Assembly (NCBI GenBank): GCA_026169815.1
Contig: JAPFDT010000027.1
Span: 30,647-94,646, forward strand
Source: Pseudogracilibacillus sp.
GTDB lineage: Bacteria > Bacillota > Bacilli > Bacillales > Amphibacillaceae
Length of the DNA: 64,000 nt
Direction: 5' to 3'
The notes beneath the pieces were generated by a model. That model searched no databases. It was not told the origin of the DNA and worked only from the letters and a program-made list of their open reading frames with translations. Both the position numbers and the translations under genes were made by a program. This document shows, piece after piece, positions 8,848 through 18,226 of the stretch (within the stretch, counting starts at the first letter, position 1; the number at the start of each line of letters is the position of its first letter).

Positions 8848-9576
8848 TGTTATAATCCATAGTTGCTACGGCAGAAACGCTGAATAAATGTAGTAAAAAC
8901 TTCGATAATAACACACGCACTTAATATCATGCTTTTCTTATCGATTATGTCTCTCTATCAAATTCAATAACTTAAGTAAAATTGTATCACATGTATCGAT
9001 TCATCACGGCAACTTTATACTATTTTTTCTTGGATTGCTGTTTCAGTTTTTAATGTCCTAGATTGTAAAAAATTAAGCGAGACAGTAAAAAGACATGTCA
9101 TGATATATTCAATCTAGCCTAACAAGAACAAATGTCTGATGTTGCATTATGCTTTATTTCAAATTAAGACCGGTTTTAAAACAAAAAGAAACACACTCCC
9201 AAGCCGTCTAAAGCTGCTGAAGCGTGCACTAATTTATTAAAGCAATTTAGTTTTAAGAAATGAATATTTAAGCTGCATCTTGGTTGAGCGGAGGTTATGA
9301 CGACTGACTCCCATGGGAATAGCACGTGCCCGAAAATCCCTGAATCAACAAGTTAGTCTTGCTCCAGAAGTTGAGACAGTAACCACAAGAAAGCATTCGT
9401 CATAAACGGAGGTCCTTAAGGAAAATTAAATGTTAAATATTCACCCTGAAATTTTACTGACCTACACCATTTGACAAAGAGCTATTAGATTGGCTTTCTT
9501 GTTAACTCTTTTTCATCAAATCAAATGACTTGCAATACATATGATTAACGTACAATCTATTTAAAGCTAGTTATCT
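8848..9576. other. Intergenic region without a supported gene
   Basis: About 730 nt between the DUF3221-like lipoprotein and pstB. Apart from a degenerate inverted copy of the palindromic element (9284-9411) I see only AT-rich sequence and no open frame with a binding site. No clear terminator for the pst operon could be found here either. Confidence 0.6.
9284..9411. repeat. Degenerate palindromic element, type 1, opposite orientation
   Basis: Read on the minus strand it gives ATGACGAATGCTTTCTTG, then CTGTCTCAACTTCTGG, GGATTTTCGGGCACGTGCT and CATGGGAGTCAGTCGTCAT, which lines up with the copies at 6471 and 57450 (GACTGCTTTCTGCGG, CATGGTCTCAACTC, TTTTCGGAC, GAGTCAGTCGGC). It has lost much of the perfect pairing, so it is an older copy. 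Confidence 0.6.
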
Positions 9577-10419
9577 TTAACCAAATCGGCCTAATATATA
9601 ATCTTCCGTACGTGAATCAGATGGGTTGTTAAATATATTATTCGTTTCATTATATTCGATTAATTCACCATCTAAAAAGAATGCCGTTTTATCTGAAATA
9701 CGGGCAGCTTGTTGCATATTATGAGTCACAATAATAATCGAATAAGTCTCCTTTAATTCTCTAATTAATTCTTCGATTTTAAATGTTGATTTAGGATCTA
9801 ATGCAGATGTTGGCTCATCCATTAATATCACTTCTGGCTCAATTGCTAAACAACGTGCGATACATAATCGTTGTTGTTGTCCACCAGATAACGAATAAGC
9901 ACTTGTATCAAGGCGATCCTTTACTTCATCCCAAATATAAGCTTTTCTAAGACTTTGTTCGACAATTTCATCTAAGACTCCTTTGTTTCGGATACCATGA
10001 ATTCTTGGACCATAAGCAACATTTTCATAAATTGATTTAGGGAATGGATTCGGCTTTTGAAAGACCATCCCAACACGTAATCTTAATTCTTCTACATCAT
10101 ACGATTCATCAAAAATACTCTTTCCATTGTAAGCTACTTTTCCAGATATTCGAACATCTGGAACTAGCTCAACCATACGGTTTAACGTTTTTAAATAAGT
10201 AGACTTTCCACAACCTGAAGGCCCAATAATAGCGACAACTTCTTTTTCATAAACAGGTAAATCAATTCCTTTAATTGCATGTGTTTCACCGTACCATATA
10301 TGGAGTTGATTTGTTTCATAGATCATTTTTTTGACTTTTTCTACTGGACGAAGACCTTTAGATAAATCATCGCTTAATTTTGTTTCTATATTCAATCTTT
10401 TTGCTGTTAATGTACTCAT
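9577..10419 (-). CDS. pstB: Phosphate ABC transporter ATP-binding protein
   Basis: The ATPase that powers PstCA. Of about 280 residues, with Walker [10 protein letters not shown] near residue 70, the PstB-type Q-loop [18 protein letters not shown] near 120, signature [16 protein letters not shown] near 180 and Walker [14 protein letters not shown] near 200. The start ATG at 10419 follows GGAGTG; the ORF itself opens three codons earlier at a GTG inside the binding site. Last gene of pstSCAB; no phoU follows, unlike many pst operons. Confidence 0.96.
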   Translation of the reverse strand: MSTLTAKRLNIETKLSDDLSKGLRPVEKVKKMIYETNQLHIWYGETHAIKGIDLPVYEKEVVAIIGPSGCGKSTYLKTLNRMVELVPDVRISGKVAYNGKSIFDESYDVEELRLRVGMVFQKPNPFPKSIYENVAYGPRIHGIRNKGVLDEIVEQSLRKAYIWDEVKDRLDTSAYSLSGGQQQRLCIARCLAIEPEVILMDEPTSALDPKSTFKIEELIRELKETYSIIIVTHNMQQAARISDKTAFFLDGELIEYNETNNIFNNPSDSRTEDYILGRFG

Positions 10420-10435
10420 TTTTATCACTCCGTTT

Positions 10436-11320
10436 TCAATATATTTTTTTGAATTTATGCCGAATGATGATAGCGGCTAAGTTCAGTAAAAAAAGCACGA
10501 GTAGTAAGACAATAATCGTTGCAGCTGCTAAGTTGGCGTATTCTTCGACTAACGAAGCATCTAATGTCCAATAATATATTTGCATAGGAAGAACAGTAAA
10601 TTTATCAAAAATACTCCCTGGTAAAGGAATAAGTAATGCTGGGATTCCAATCACAACTAATGGTGCTGTTTCTCCAATTGCTCTTGAAAATGACAAAATA
10701 GCTCCTGTTAAAATACCCGGTAAAGCTGCTGGTATAATGATATGGCGAATCGTTTGCCATTTAGTAGCACCAATTCCGTAAGACGCTTCACTCAAGTGCT
10801 GAGGTACAGAACGAATAGCTTCTTGACTTGCAACAATTACAATCGGTAAAATTAACAGTGACATCGTTAAACCACCTGCAAGCACAATATTACCAAGGTC
10901 TAGTGCTCTGACAAAAATTGTCATTCCCAAAACACCATAAACAATCGACGGAACGCCTGCTAAGTTCGCAATATTCGTTTGTAAAAATGATTGTAGGCGA
11001 CCTTTTTTTATATAAATTTCTAAAAAAAGTGCTGTACCAACGCCTAAAATCATTGTAATTGGAACTACGACAACCATTAACCAAAATGTTCCTAAAATAG
11101 CTCCCAAGATTCCTGCTCTTTCAGGTTCAGTTGACAACTTTCCAGTTAGAAAATTAATGTCTATCCAACCAATTCCTTGAGATACAACACGATAAATTAA
11201 AATACCAAGTACAATGACACCAAACAAAGTAGATAACATAAATATAAATTGAGCTACTCTATTCGTAAGTAATCGTAAATTCCTTCTCCTCTTAACTTGC
11301 TCTTCATTTATATGTTCCAT
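10436..11320 (-). CDS. pstA: Phosphate ABC transporter permease PstA
   Basis: A 294-residue inner-membrane permease with six hydrophobic segments (first at about residues 24-48, then 76-100, 116-136, 140-160, 206-228 and 264-286). The EAA-like loop that contacts PstB is visible as [20 protein letters not shown] near residue 180. It follows pstC with a 3-nt gap and has GGGAGG before its ATG. Works with PstC as the heterodimeric channel for phosphate. Confidence 0.95.
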   Translation of the reverse strand: MEHINEEQVKRRRNLRLLTNRVAQFIFMLSTLFGVIVLGILIYRVVSQGIGWIDINFLTGKLSTEPERAGILGAILGTFWLMVVVVPITMILGVGTALFLEIYIKKGRLQSFLQTNIANLAGVPSIVYGVLGMTIFVRALDLGNIVLAGGLTMSLLILPIVIVASQEAIRSVPQHLSEASYGIGATKWQTIRHIIIPAALPGILTGAILSFSRAIGETAPLVVIGIPALLIPLPGSIFDKFTVLPMQIYYWTLDASLVEEYANLAAATIIVLLLVLFLLNLAAIIIRHKFKKIY

Positions 11321-11323
11321 ATT

Positions 11324-12280
11324 TTAATATTCCTCCCTAAATTTACGAGAGACATATCTAGCAATTACATTCATTAATAAAGTAAAGATAAATAAAATCA
11401 TCGCAACTGCATATAAACTATAATAGATTGTTGAACCAGAAGCTGCATCCCCACTTGTTACTTCAACAATATAAGCAGTCATTGTTTGCATTGATTGGGT
11501 AACATCAAATGAGAAGTTCTTTGTACTTCCACTGGCAATAGTTACAATCATTGTTTCACCAAGTGCACGTGAAATCCCAAGTACAAATGAAGCAATAATA
11601 CCTGAGAGCGCCGCTGGAATGACAACCCTTTTCGTTACTTCTAATTTTGTTGAACCTAATGCTAAAGCACCTTCACGCATAATATCAGGCACTGAGCTCA
11701 TTGCATCTTCAGATAAAGAAGCAATCATTGGAATAATCATTATTCCCATAACAATTCCTGGACTTAATATATTTGCTGCTTCAAGACCTGGGATAAATTC
11801 TCGCAGGAGCGGTGTGACAAACGTAAAAGCAAAGAAACCATAAACAATGGATGGAATACCTGCAAGCACTTCTAAAATAGGTTTAACTACTAGACTTACT
11901 TTTTCTGAGGCATACTCACTTAAATAAATAGCCGTCATTAATCCAATTGGAGCAGCCACAATCATTGCTATAACTGACGAAATCACTGTTCCAGAAATAA
12001 GTGGTAACACACCATACTCTGGTACTTTGTTTAATGGTTTTAAGACGGTCCCTGTTAAAAAGTCCCAAATTGGAATAATATTAAAGAAATGAATTGTTTC
12101 AGTTAATAACGTTAAAATAATCCCTAATGTTGTTAAAACGGATACTGCTGTAATACTTAGTAAAATAAATGGAATAATTTTTTCTAATTTCTGTGATACT
12201 TTTCTAGTTTTCTTGCCTTTTTCAATTAATTCTTTCACATTCAAAGGATTCGTTTTTGTAGGGTGATTGTTCTTTTTCAA
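11324..12280 (-). CDS. pstC: Phosphate ABC transporter permease PstC
   Basis: A 318-residue permease with six predicted membrane segments and the EAA loop EGALALGSTKLEVTKRVVIP near residue 205; the GISRALGETMIVTIASG stretch near 238 is typical of PstC. Translation starts at TTG 12280, with GAGAGGGG upstream. It is separated from pstS by about 110 nt that contain a hairpin, which probably lets pstS be expressed at a higher level than the membrane components. Confidence 0.95.
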   Translation of the reverse strand: MKKNNHPTKTNPLNVKELIEKGKKTRKVSQKLEKIIPFILLSITAVSVLTTLGIILTLLTETIHFFNIIPIWDFLTGTVLKPLNKVPEYGVLPLISGTVISSVIAMIVAAPIGLMTAIYLSEYASEKVSLVVKPILEVLAGIPSIVYGFFAFTFVTPLLREFIPGLEAANILSPGIVMGIMIIPMIASLSEDAMSSVPDIMREGALALGSTKLEVTKRVVIPAALSGIIASFVLGISRALGETMIVTIASGSTKNFSFDVTQSMQTMTAYIVEVTSGDAASGSTIYYSLYAVAMILFIFTLLMNVIARYVSRKFREEY

Positions 12281-12335
12281 TTAAAAATAGCCCCTCTCCT
12301 TCATGATTTAATAAAAATACTAATATATGAAAAGG

Positions 12336-12370
12336 TATGATGAGAGGGGCAAATTCCTCCCATCTTCATA
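12336..12370 (-). terminator. Intercistronic hairpin between pstS and pstC
   Basis: On the minus strand GATGGGAGG pairs with CCTCTCATC and outer TATGA with TCATA. The T-run behind it is weak (CTTTTC), so it is more likely an attenuating or mRNA-stabilising hairpin than a full stop. Confidence 0.65.
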
Positions 12371-12393
12371 GCTTTTTTATTCAGAGATTTATT

Positions 12394-13386
12394 TTATTTA
12401 AGTCCTTCTAAATAACTCACATATTCTTCAACTTCTGAATCTGGTAGAGGAGCAAATCCTGTTTCTCCTGCAAATTCATTAATGTTATTTGCAACAAATA
12501 ATGCGTAATCTAATACTTGTCGTTTTTCTTTTGCCATATCAACGTTTAAGTAGGTGAATACAGGTCTTGTAAATGGTGCATAGTCGCCGTCTTCAGCAAT
12601 CGTATCAAGTGATGGTTCAACTGGTCCTGATCCAAAATCAACATTTACTGCTTTTAAGCTATCTTGATTGTTTACATAGTAACCAAATCCAAAGAACGCA
12701 ATTCCATTCACATCTTCTGATACTAAGTTTACGAGTGTTGAATACTCTTGTTGAAGATTAATTGTATCAACTAAGTCCGCTTCTTCAAGAATGTTTTCCC
12801 AGAAGAACTCATATGTACCATGGTTTTCGTTTGGTCCATAAGGTTGAATTTCCTCATCTGGGAAATCTGGGTTAATATCAGACCATTTTGTTACTCCACC
12901 TTCACTATGGAAGATACTGATAACTTCTTCTTTCGTTAATTCAGTTGCCCAATCATTATCAGGGTGAACAACAAATGTTAAACCGTCTAACGCAACTTTC
13001 ATTTCTTTTAATTCCATATCTAAACTCTCTGCTAATTTTGCTTCTTCATCTTTAATTTCACGTGAAGCATCATTGAAATCTGTTCCATCTTTTACTAAGA
13101 GCTTTTCAAATCCAGCACCTGTTCCTGCACGACTTACCTCAACAGATACTCCTTCTTGTTCTGTTTCCATATATTCTTCAGCTAAACGAGCCATTAATGG
13201 ATAAACTGTACCTGAACCGTCAATTACTACACTCCCTTCTAAATCAGTTGCATCTTCATTTTCAGAAGTTGTGTTTTCATCTTTAGCTCCGCTGTCCTCT
13301 TCACCCTCTGTGTCTGATCCGCATGCTGTTATAACGACTGCTACAGCTGCAATAACTAAAAATAATAAGTACTTTTTGAATTTCAT
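12394..13386 (-). CDS. pstS: Phosphate-binding lipoprotein
   Basis: The extracytoplasmic phosphate receptor. The 330-residue protein has a lipoprotein signal (MKFKKYLLFLVIAAVAVV, lipobox ITAC at about residue 22), an acidic linker to about residue 48, then the PstS fold starting at VVIDGSGTVYPL with phosphate-contacting SRAGTGAGFEK near residue 105 and SREIKDEE near 127. The binding site AAGGAGG precedes the ATG. Three Pho boxes lie upstream, so it should be induced on phosphate starvation. It is divergently oriented to a PhoP-like regulator gene. Confidence 0.96.
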   Translation of the reverse strand: MKFKKYLLFLVIAAVAVVITACGSDTEGEEDSGAKDENTTSENEDATDLEGSVVIDGSGTVYPLMARLAEEYMETEQEGVSVEVSRAGTGAGFEKLLVKDGTDFNDASREIKDEEAKLAESLDMELKEMKVALDGLTFVVHPDNDWATELTKEEVISIFHSEGGVTKWSDINPDFPDEEIQPYGPNENHGTYEFFWENILEEADLVDTINLQQEYSTLVNLVSEDVNGIAFFGFGYYVNNQDSLKAVNVDFGSGPVEPSLDTIAEDGDYAPFTRPVFTYLNVDMAKEKRQVLDYALFVANNINEFAGETGFAPLPDSEVEEYVSYLEGLK

Positions 13387-13458
13387 TAATTTTTTCCTCC
13401 TTTTTATTTTGTTTACCTCTCTTACAAATCTGAGTATAGTATCCAGATATTGAGTCAG

Positions 13459-13486
13459 TGTGAATTAAATGTAAACGTTTTGTAAA
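13459..13486 (-). promoter_or_regulatory. Pho boxes in front of pstS
   Basis: On the minus strand TTTACA, TTTACA and TTCACA occur at perfect 11-nt spacing (hexamers at 13481-13486, 13470-13475, 13459-13464), the arrangement bound by PhoP dimers (TT(A/T/C)ACA direct repeats). A -10-like TATACT follows about 20 nt downstream. The boxes are between pstS and the divergent regulator and could serve both. Confidence 0.85.
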
Positions 13487-13566
13487 TTTCATTTTTCCAC
13501 ATGGGATTGGGCGGTTAATCATGTAAAATAGAGATAGTAAACTTCATACGTGTAAAGAGGAGATAA

Positions 13567-14268
13567 ATGATAATGAAGAAAAGAATTCTAATTGTAGATG
13601 ACGATGTATCGATTGTTACATTACTTACTTATAATATTGAAAAAGCAGGATATCTAACAGAGATTGCTTATGATGGTAAAGAAGCAATCGAAAAAGCGGA
13701 GCAAGATAAATTTGACCTAATTCTGCTTGATGTGATGTTACCAAAAACAGACGGCATCGAAGTATGTAAACATTTACGCCTTAACAAAATTGAAACACCA
13801 ATTATAATGTTGACTGCATTAAGTGATGAATTTGATAAAATACTCGGTTTGGAATTAGGTGCAGACGACTACATTACAAAACCATTTAGTATAAGAGAGA
13901 TCATTGTGCGTATTAAAGTTATTTTAAGAAGAGTAAATAAAGTAACTGAACATATAGATATACCGATTAAGTTTGGTGATTTAACTATTTACCCAGATAG
14001 GTATGAAGCCGAATTACATCAAAATATTATCAGTTTTACACGTAAAGAATTTGAACTCTTAGTTTATCTTGCAGAACATAAAAATATGGTACTCTCAAGA
14101 AATCAACTTTTAAATGCAGTTTGGGATTATGACTTTGCAGGTGATACGCGAATTGTTGACGTACATATTAGTCGATTAAGAGACAAAATTGAACCCAATA
14201 CAAAAAAACCAGTTTATATTAAAACAATTCATGGCTTAGGTTATAAAATGGAGATTCCTTTAACATAA
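13567..14268 (+). CDS. PhoP-like OmpR-family response regulator
   Basis: A 233-residue two-domain regulator. The receiver domain (about residues 4-118) holds the acidic pocket DDD, phosphoacceptor Asp in LILLDVMLP near residue 54, Thr in MLTA near 82 and Lys in TKPF near 104. The winged-helix domain (about 135-230) ends VYIKTIHGLGYKME and contains DFAGDTRIVDVHISRLRDKI as in B. subtilis PhoP. No histidine kinase gene is adjacent and the gene ends in a strong terminator, so it is an orphan here. The position opposite pstS suggests control of phosphate uptake. Starts at 13567 or 13573 are both possible behind AGAGGAG. Confidence 0.88.
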   Translation: MIMKKRILIVDDDVSIVTLLTYNIEKAGYLTEIAYDGKEAIEKAEQDKFDLILLDVMLPKTDGIEVCKHLRLNKIETPIIMLTALSDEFDKILGLELGADDYITKPFSIREIIVRIKVILRRVNKVTEHIDIPIKFGDLTIYPDRYEAELHQNIISFTRKEFELLVYLAEHKNMVLSRNQLLNAVWDYDFAGDTRIVDVHISRLRDKIEPNTKKPVYIKTIHGLGYKMEIPLT

Positions 14269-14290
14269 TTATTTGATACATAATCAAAGT

Positions 14291-14348
14291 TTATAAAACA
14301 AATAGACAAGTAAGAATAACAATTATTACTTGTCTATTTGTTTTATAA
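14291..14348 (+). terminator. Terminator after the PhoP-like regulator
   Basis: A perfect 23-bp inverted repeat (14291-14313 with 14326-14348) and a 12-nt loop, ending in a T-rich arm. Unusually long for an intrinsic terminator. Confidence 0.8.
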
Positions 14349-14562
14349 TGTTTAATCCAATCAAGTAACAAATAACGAAATTATGCTGTTCGTTGAATAA
14401 ATGCGATGTGAGAATGTACGAAGCATGAATAATTTTTATTTCTAGGAGATGATATGCAAAAAAGCAAATGCCTGGGGCAGAGGCGATAGAAATCGGTACT
14501 TTGTAATTAATTCCAAAAAGTGTTTACTGTCTTCAAGGCGACCCCCTTCTATAAACAGAAAA

Positions 14563-14590
14563 AAATCTGCCTTCATACGAAGACAGATTT
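14563..14590 (-). terminator. Terminator of the MetQ-like gene
   Basis: AAATCTGCCTTC faces GAAGACAGATTT with a 4-nt loop; on the minus strand the stem is followed by T6. It lies 10 nt beyond the stop of the MetQ-like gene. Confidence 0.88.
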
Positions 14591-14599
14591 TCCTTAATT

Positions 14600-15427
14600 T
14601 CATCTAATTTCCTCTGGTATAAACCAATAATCATCTTGATTATGTTCATCCAGATACGCTTTAAATTCATCTGATTGATATGCTTCCTTTACAGCTTTTG
14701 CCCAATCAGTATCTTTGTTTTTCTCATCAACTACTGCAACAAGTTCTAAATCTTTTAAAATATCCTCATGTAATAAGCTAGTCGATGCATCCAAGCCTGA
14801 AGAATATACGATACTTCCAGGTATAACCCCATAATCTAAATCCTCTAAAGCTCTTGGTATTTGAGCAGAATCCATTTCTTGTATATCTAAATTGTATTTA
14901 TTTTCAACAATATTACTTTGCGTTAATTGAACTAAATCTACATCATCTTCTATAGTAATTAATTCAGCTTTTTCTAACAATGCATATGCTCTTGCAGCAT
15001 TAGAAGGATCTTTCGGGATACCAATAACATCGCCTTCTTCTATATCATCTAATGAATCTTTTCTTCCCGGAAAAATACCTGTAGGCACTGTTGGTATCGG
15101 AGTAATCTTTGTTAAGTTGGCATTTTTTTCGTTATTGAAATTCTCAAAATATGCTGTATGTTGATCAACATTTAAATCAATTGATCCTTCATCCAGTGCA
15201 ATATCAGCTTGGAGTAATTCTGTAAAGTCAGTTGTTTCAATTTCATATCCTTCGTCCTCTAATATTGGAGCAACTACATCTAAAAACAATTCACTATATG
15301 GTCCTGGAGATGTTCCTACCTTAATTGTGGTCTTATTTTCCTCTGTATTCGATGTATCCGTTCCGCAGGCCGCTAATAATAAAACAGTTAATGCAGTAAA
15401 AATGGTCAAAATTCTAGAGACTTTCAT
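14600..15427 (-). CDS. NlpA/MetQ-family substrate-binding lipoprotein
   Basis: A 275-residue solute-binding lipoprotein: hydrophobic signal with lipobox LLAAC near residue 20, then the NlpA domain beginning IKVGTSPGPYSELF and containing VDQHTAYFENF, TPIPTVPTGIFPGR and the GIPKDPSNAARAYALLEKA block typical of methionine-binding MetQ proteins. The start is set at ATG 15427, 7 nt after AAGGGG; the upstream in-frame ATG would overlap the binding site. Normally metN and metI lie beside metQ, but here no ATPase or permease is present, so it must share a transporter encoded elsewhere or act differently. No S-box or T-box leader was recognised upstream. Confidence 0.87.
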   Translation of the reverse strand: MKVSRILTIFTALTVLLLAACGTDTSNTEENKTTIKVGTSPGPYSELFLDVVAPILEDEGYEIETTDFTELLQADIALDEGSIDLNVDQHTAYFENFNNEKNANLTKITPIPTVPTGIFPGRKDSLDDIEEGDVIGIPKDPSNAARAYALLEKAELITIEDDVDLVQLTQSNIVENKYNLDIQEMDSAQIPRALEDLDYGVIPGSIVYSSGLDASTSLLHEDILKDLELVAVVDEKNKDTDWAKAVKEAYQSDEFKAYLDEHNQDDYWFIPEEIR

Positions 15428-15629
15428 TTTATTTCCCCTTTTCATAAATTTAATCCATACTTAACAACTCTGTTTTATATGATTTATAAAATATAATACA
15501 TCTGATTCACATTTAAGTCAAGACTAAAAACAATATAAATAGAGTCCTAAGAATTCCAATACTGGTGAAAATGATTATGTTACAGGATAACTATATAGAT
15601 AATCATTTTCTTATTATCATAACTCAAAA

Positions 15630-15688
15630 TAAAAAGACCTTTGATATCCATATACTTTTTAAATGAATGGATATAAAGATCTTTTTTT
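15630..15688 (-). terminator. Terminator after the zinc-finger/aconitase unit
   Basis: An approximately 18-bp stem with two single mismatches or bulges (AAAAAGA, CTTT and ATATCCAT against ATGGATAT, AAG and TCTTTTT) with T-runs on both sides. It lies about 40 nt after the stop of the small zinc-finger gene on the minus strand. Confidence 0.75.
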
Positions 15689-15728
15689 ATGTGCTAATAA
15701 TGAATTAAATACATAGTAGAATCTTCAA

Positions 15729-15890
15729 CTAATCAAGTAATCGATTGTTCTCGTCTGTATGCATCACTTTTGTTTCACTTGCATCATTTACTTTGCCTCT
15801 CCCATGGCATACACTACATTGATATTGCCAACCTTCATCATCGACTTGTTTACCTGTACCATCACATGCAATACATGTTCTTTCAGCCAT
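15729..15890 (-). CDS. Small DnaJ-type zinc-finger protein (53 aa)
   Basis: A short gene: ATG at 15890 behind AAAGGG, stop at 15729. The 53-residue product has two CxxCxGxG motifs, CIACDGTG (residues 6-13) and CSVCHGRG (25-32), the four-cysteine zinc module of DnaJ cysteine-rich domains, followed by an acidic, charged tail. It starts 21 nt after the aconitase stop codon on the same strand and probably shares its transcript. Such free-standing mini zinc fingers are known in Bacillaceae but not characterised; a role in Fe-S or redox care of the neighbouring aconitase is only a guess. Confidence 0.8.
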   Translation of the reverse strand: MAERTCIACDGTGKQVDDEGWQYQCSVCHGRGKVNDASETKVMHTDENNRLLD

Positions 15891-15911
15891 ATTTTTCACC
15901 CTTTATTTTAA

Positions 15912-17852
15912 TTAAGTTTTCGTGCGTTGATTTGCTTTTACCCAGTTAATTAATCCACCTGCAATCATCACATCTAGTTGTCGTTCTGACATAGCATGTC
16001 GAACTAGAATAGGCGTATCTTTTCCCTTTATTTCTACGTAAAATTCCTTACTACTTGTAATTTTATCTTTTACATCATTAATTTTTAATACATCGCCTTG
16101 TTCCAGCCGCTCGTAATCCGCTTCATCAACAAAAGTAATTGGTAAAATGCCAAAGTTCACGAGGTTTTGCCAATGTATTCGTGCAAAATCTTTCACTAAG
16201 GCTACTTGTAACCCTAAAAAACGAGGAGCTAATGCTGCATGTTCTCGGCTTGAACCTTGGCCATAGTTAAAGCCACCAACAATCGCATGTGGCTTACCTT
16301 TCGTTCGTTCATAATACGTTGGATCAACAATTTCGAACGTAAACTTACTAATTTCCGGTAAATTACTTCGATACGGCAAGACGCGCGCACCACCGGCTAA
16401 AATTTCATCTGTTGAGATGTTATCACCCATTTTTAGAAAAATCGGCACTTCCAAATGTTGTGGCAATACTTCCATATGCGGAATCGACGCGATATTCGGC
16501 CCTTTTTCTAACGTTACTTGTTTGGCATCTTCAATAGGCAATGGTGTTTCTAATAATTGATCCCCTTTTGGTTGGTTCGGTTCTTTAATTTTCGGCACCT
16601 TCATATCAATTGTACGTGGATCTGTAATAACACCTGTCAAAGCTGATGCTGCCGCTGTTTCTGGACTGCATAAATAAACACTATCTTCTCTCGTTCCGGA
16701 ACGACCAGGGAAATTTCTCGGTGTCGTCCGTAAACTATTTCTTCCTGAAGCTGGCGCTTGCCCCATTCCGATACAACCATTACACCCAGCTTGGTGAAGT
16801 CTAGCCCCTGCCGATAAAAAACGCTCAATATAACTCGCGTCAACTAATTGAACGAGCATGCGTCGCGAACTTGGATTAATATCTAGTGACACATTCGGCG
16901 CGATTGTTTTATTCGCAACTATTTCAGCAGCAATTGCAAAATCCCGATAACCTGGATTAGCAGAAGAACCGATGTATGATTGATAAATTGGTGTACCAGC
17001 AACTTCAGTGACAGGAACAACATTTCCAGGACTTGAAGGTTTTGCAATAAGTGGTTCTAATTCCGATAAGTTAATTTCTTCTTCGATATCATATGTTGCA
17101 TCTTTGTCTGCAATTAGTTCAATCCAATCTTCTTCCCGACCTTGCGCTGTTAAATATCGCTTAATTTCTTTATCCGATGGAAAAACTGTTCCCGTCGCAC
17201 CAAGCTCAGCTCCCATATTCGCAATGACGTGACGATCCATTGCCGATAAATGATCCAGTCCTGGACCATAATATTCAATTACTTTTCCGACGGCTCCTTT
17301 TACATCATGCCTGCGAAGCAACTCTAAAATAACATCTTTCGCACTGATCCAATCAGGCAGTTTTCCAGTTAATCGAATTCCCCATACTTGTGGCATTGTC
17401 ACATAAAATGGCTCCCCTGCAATCGCCATAGCTACATCCATCCCACCTGCCCCCATTGCCAGCATACCCATACACCCATTTGCACACGTATGGCTATCAG
17501 AACCAAGCAATGTTTTTCCTGGTTTAGCTAAGCTTTGCATGTGAACAGGATGACTCACTCCATTTCCAGGCTGACTATAGTAAAAACCGAAACGTCGAGC
17601 AGCACTTTGTAAAAAAAGGTGATCATCTGGATTTTTATAATCAACTTGAATTAAATTATGATCAACATATTGTGCCGAAGCTTCTGTTTTCACACGTTCA
17701 ATGCCCATTGCTTCAAGCTCTAACATGACCATTGTTCCTGTCGCATCTTGTGTTAATGTTTGATCAATTTTCAATCCAATCTCTTCACCAGGTTCCATCT
17801 GGCCTGATACGAGATGATCCGAAATAATTTTTTCCGTCACATTTTTCCCCAT
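15912..17852 (-). CDS. Aconitate hydratase, short (about 646 aa) family
   Basis: A one-chain [4Fe-4S] hydro-lyase of the aconitase/IPM isomerase superfamily. Cluster cysteines are in LLGSDSHTCANG (about residue 118) and HQAGCNGCIGMG (about 355); the swivelling domain near the C-terminus has GDNISTDEILAGGARVLP and NYGQGSSREHAALAPRFLG. At about 646 residues it is shorter than AcnA (about 900) and matches the smaller 'putative aconitase' group found in some Bacillaceae. ATG at 17852 is chosen because AAGGAGG precedes it by 11 nt; the ORF is open 15 codons further. A tandem-repeat array lies just upstream and a small zinc-finger gene follows. Either the main TCA aconitase or a paralogue. Confidence 0.9.
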   Translation of the reverse strand: MGKNVTEKIISDHLVSGQMEPGEEIGLKIDQTLTQDATGTMVMLELEAMGIERVKTEASAQYVDHNLIQVDYKNPDDHLFLQSAARRFGFYYSQPGNGVSHPVHMQSLAKPGKTLLGSDSHTCANGCMGMLAMGAGGMDVAMAIAGEPFYVTMPQVWGIRLTGKLPDWISAKDVILELLRRHDVKGAVGKVIEYYGPGLDHLSAMDRHVIANMGAELGATGTVFPSDKEIKRYLTAQGREEDWIELIADKDATYDIEEEINLSELEPLIAKPSSPGNVVPVTEVAGTPIYQSYIGSSANPGYRDFAIAAEIVANKTIAPNVSLDINPSSRRMLVQLVDASYIERFLSAGARLHQAGCNGCIGMGQAPASGRNSLRTTPRNFPGRSGTREDSVYLCSPETAAASALTGVITDPRTIDMKVPKIKEPNQPKGDQLLETPLPIEDAKQVTLEKGPNIASIPHMEVLPQHLEVPIFLKMGDNISTDEILAGGARVLPYRSNLPEISKFTFEIVDPTYYERTKGKPHAIVGGFNYGQGSSREHAALAPRFLGLQVALVKDFARIHWQNLVNFGILPITFVDEADYERLEQGDVLKINDVKDKITSSKEFYVEIKGKDTPILVRHAMSERQLDVMIAGGLINWVKANQRTKT

Positions 17853-17970
17853 CGAAGTTAATTCCTCCTTAGCGTGTTTCATCTCGTATATTTTCACCTA
17901 ATAAAGTGGAAATATACGAAATAGATCTTACTTTTCATATTATTTTTTGGTATTTAGAAACATTTAAATT

Positions 17971-18146
17971 AGAAAGCAAAATCTCGGGCGGGGGAGCAAA
18001 ATTCAGAGCGCGAGAGCAAATACAGGAGCGGGAGAGCAATATTCAGAGCGGGAGAGCAATATTCAGAACGCGAGAGCAAATACAGGAGCGCGAGAGCAAA
18101 ATTCAGAGCGGGAGAGCAAATTACAGAGCAGGAGAGCAAAATTCAG
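17971..18146. repeat. GGGAGAGCAA tandem-repeat array 1
   Basis: About eight or nine units of 20-21 bp with the core G(C/G)GGAGAGCAA and a variable 8-9 nt insert such as ATTCAGAGC or ATACAGGAGC. The first units are degenerate. The array lies between the 3' end of the rhodanese gene and the 5' end of the aconitase gene, about 120 nt before the aconitase start. Core strand is opposite to the flanking genes. Small ORFs inside it are by-products of the repeat. Confidence 0.92.
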
Positions 18147-18226
18147 TTTTTAATTTTTTATAAAATATCTATCCATTGGAAAATAAAGGCAGACAACCAT
18201 ATAAGTGAACGAATGGTAGATGACGT

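Noticed and set aside
15428..15560. SAM or T-box riboswitch in front of the MetQ-like gene
   Set aside because: No S-box core, T-box sequence or leader terminator could be found in the upstream region.
17906..18163. 85-codon plus-strand ORF across array 1
   Set aside because: Most of it is translated repeat, there is no binding site, and the same effect is seen in array 2.
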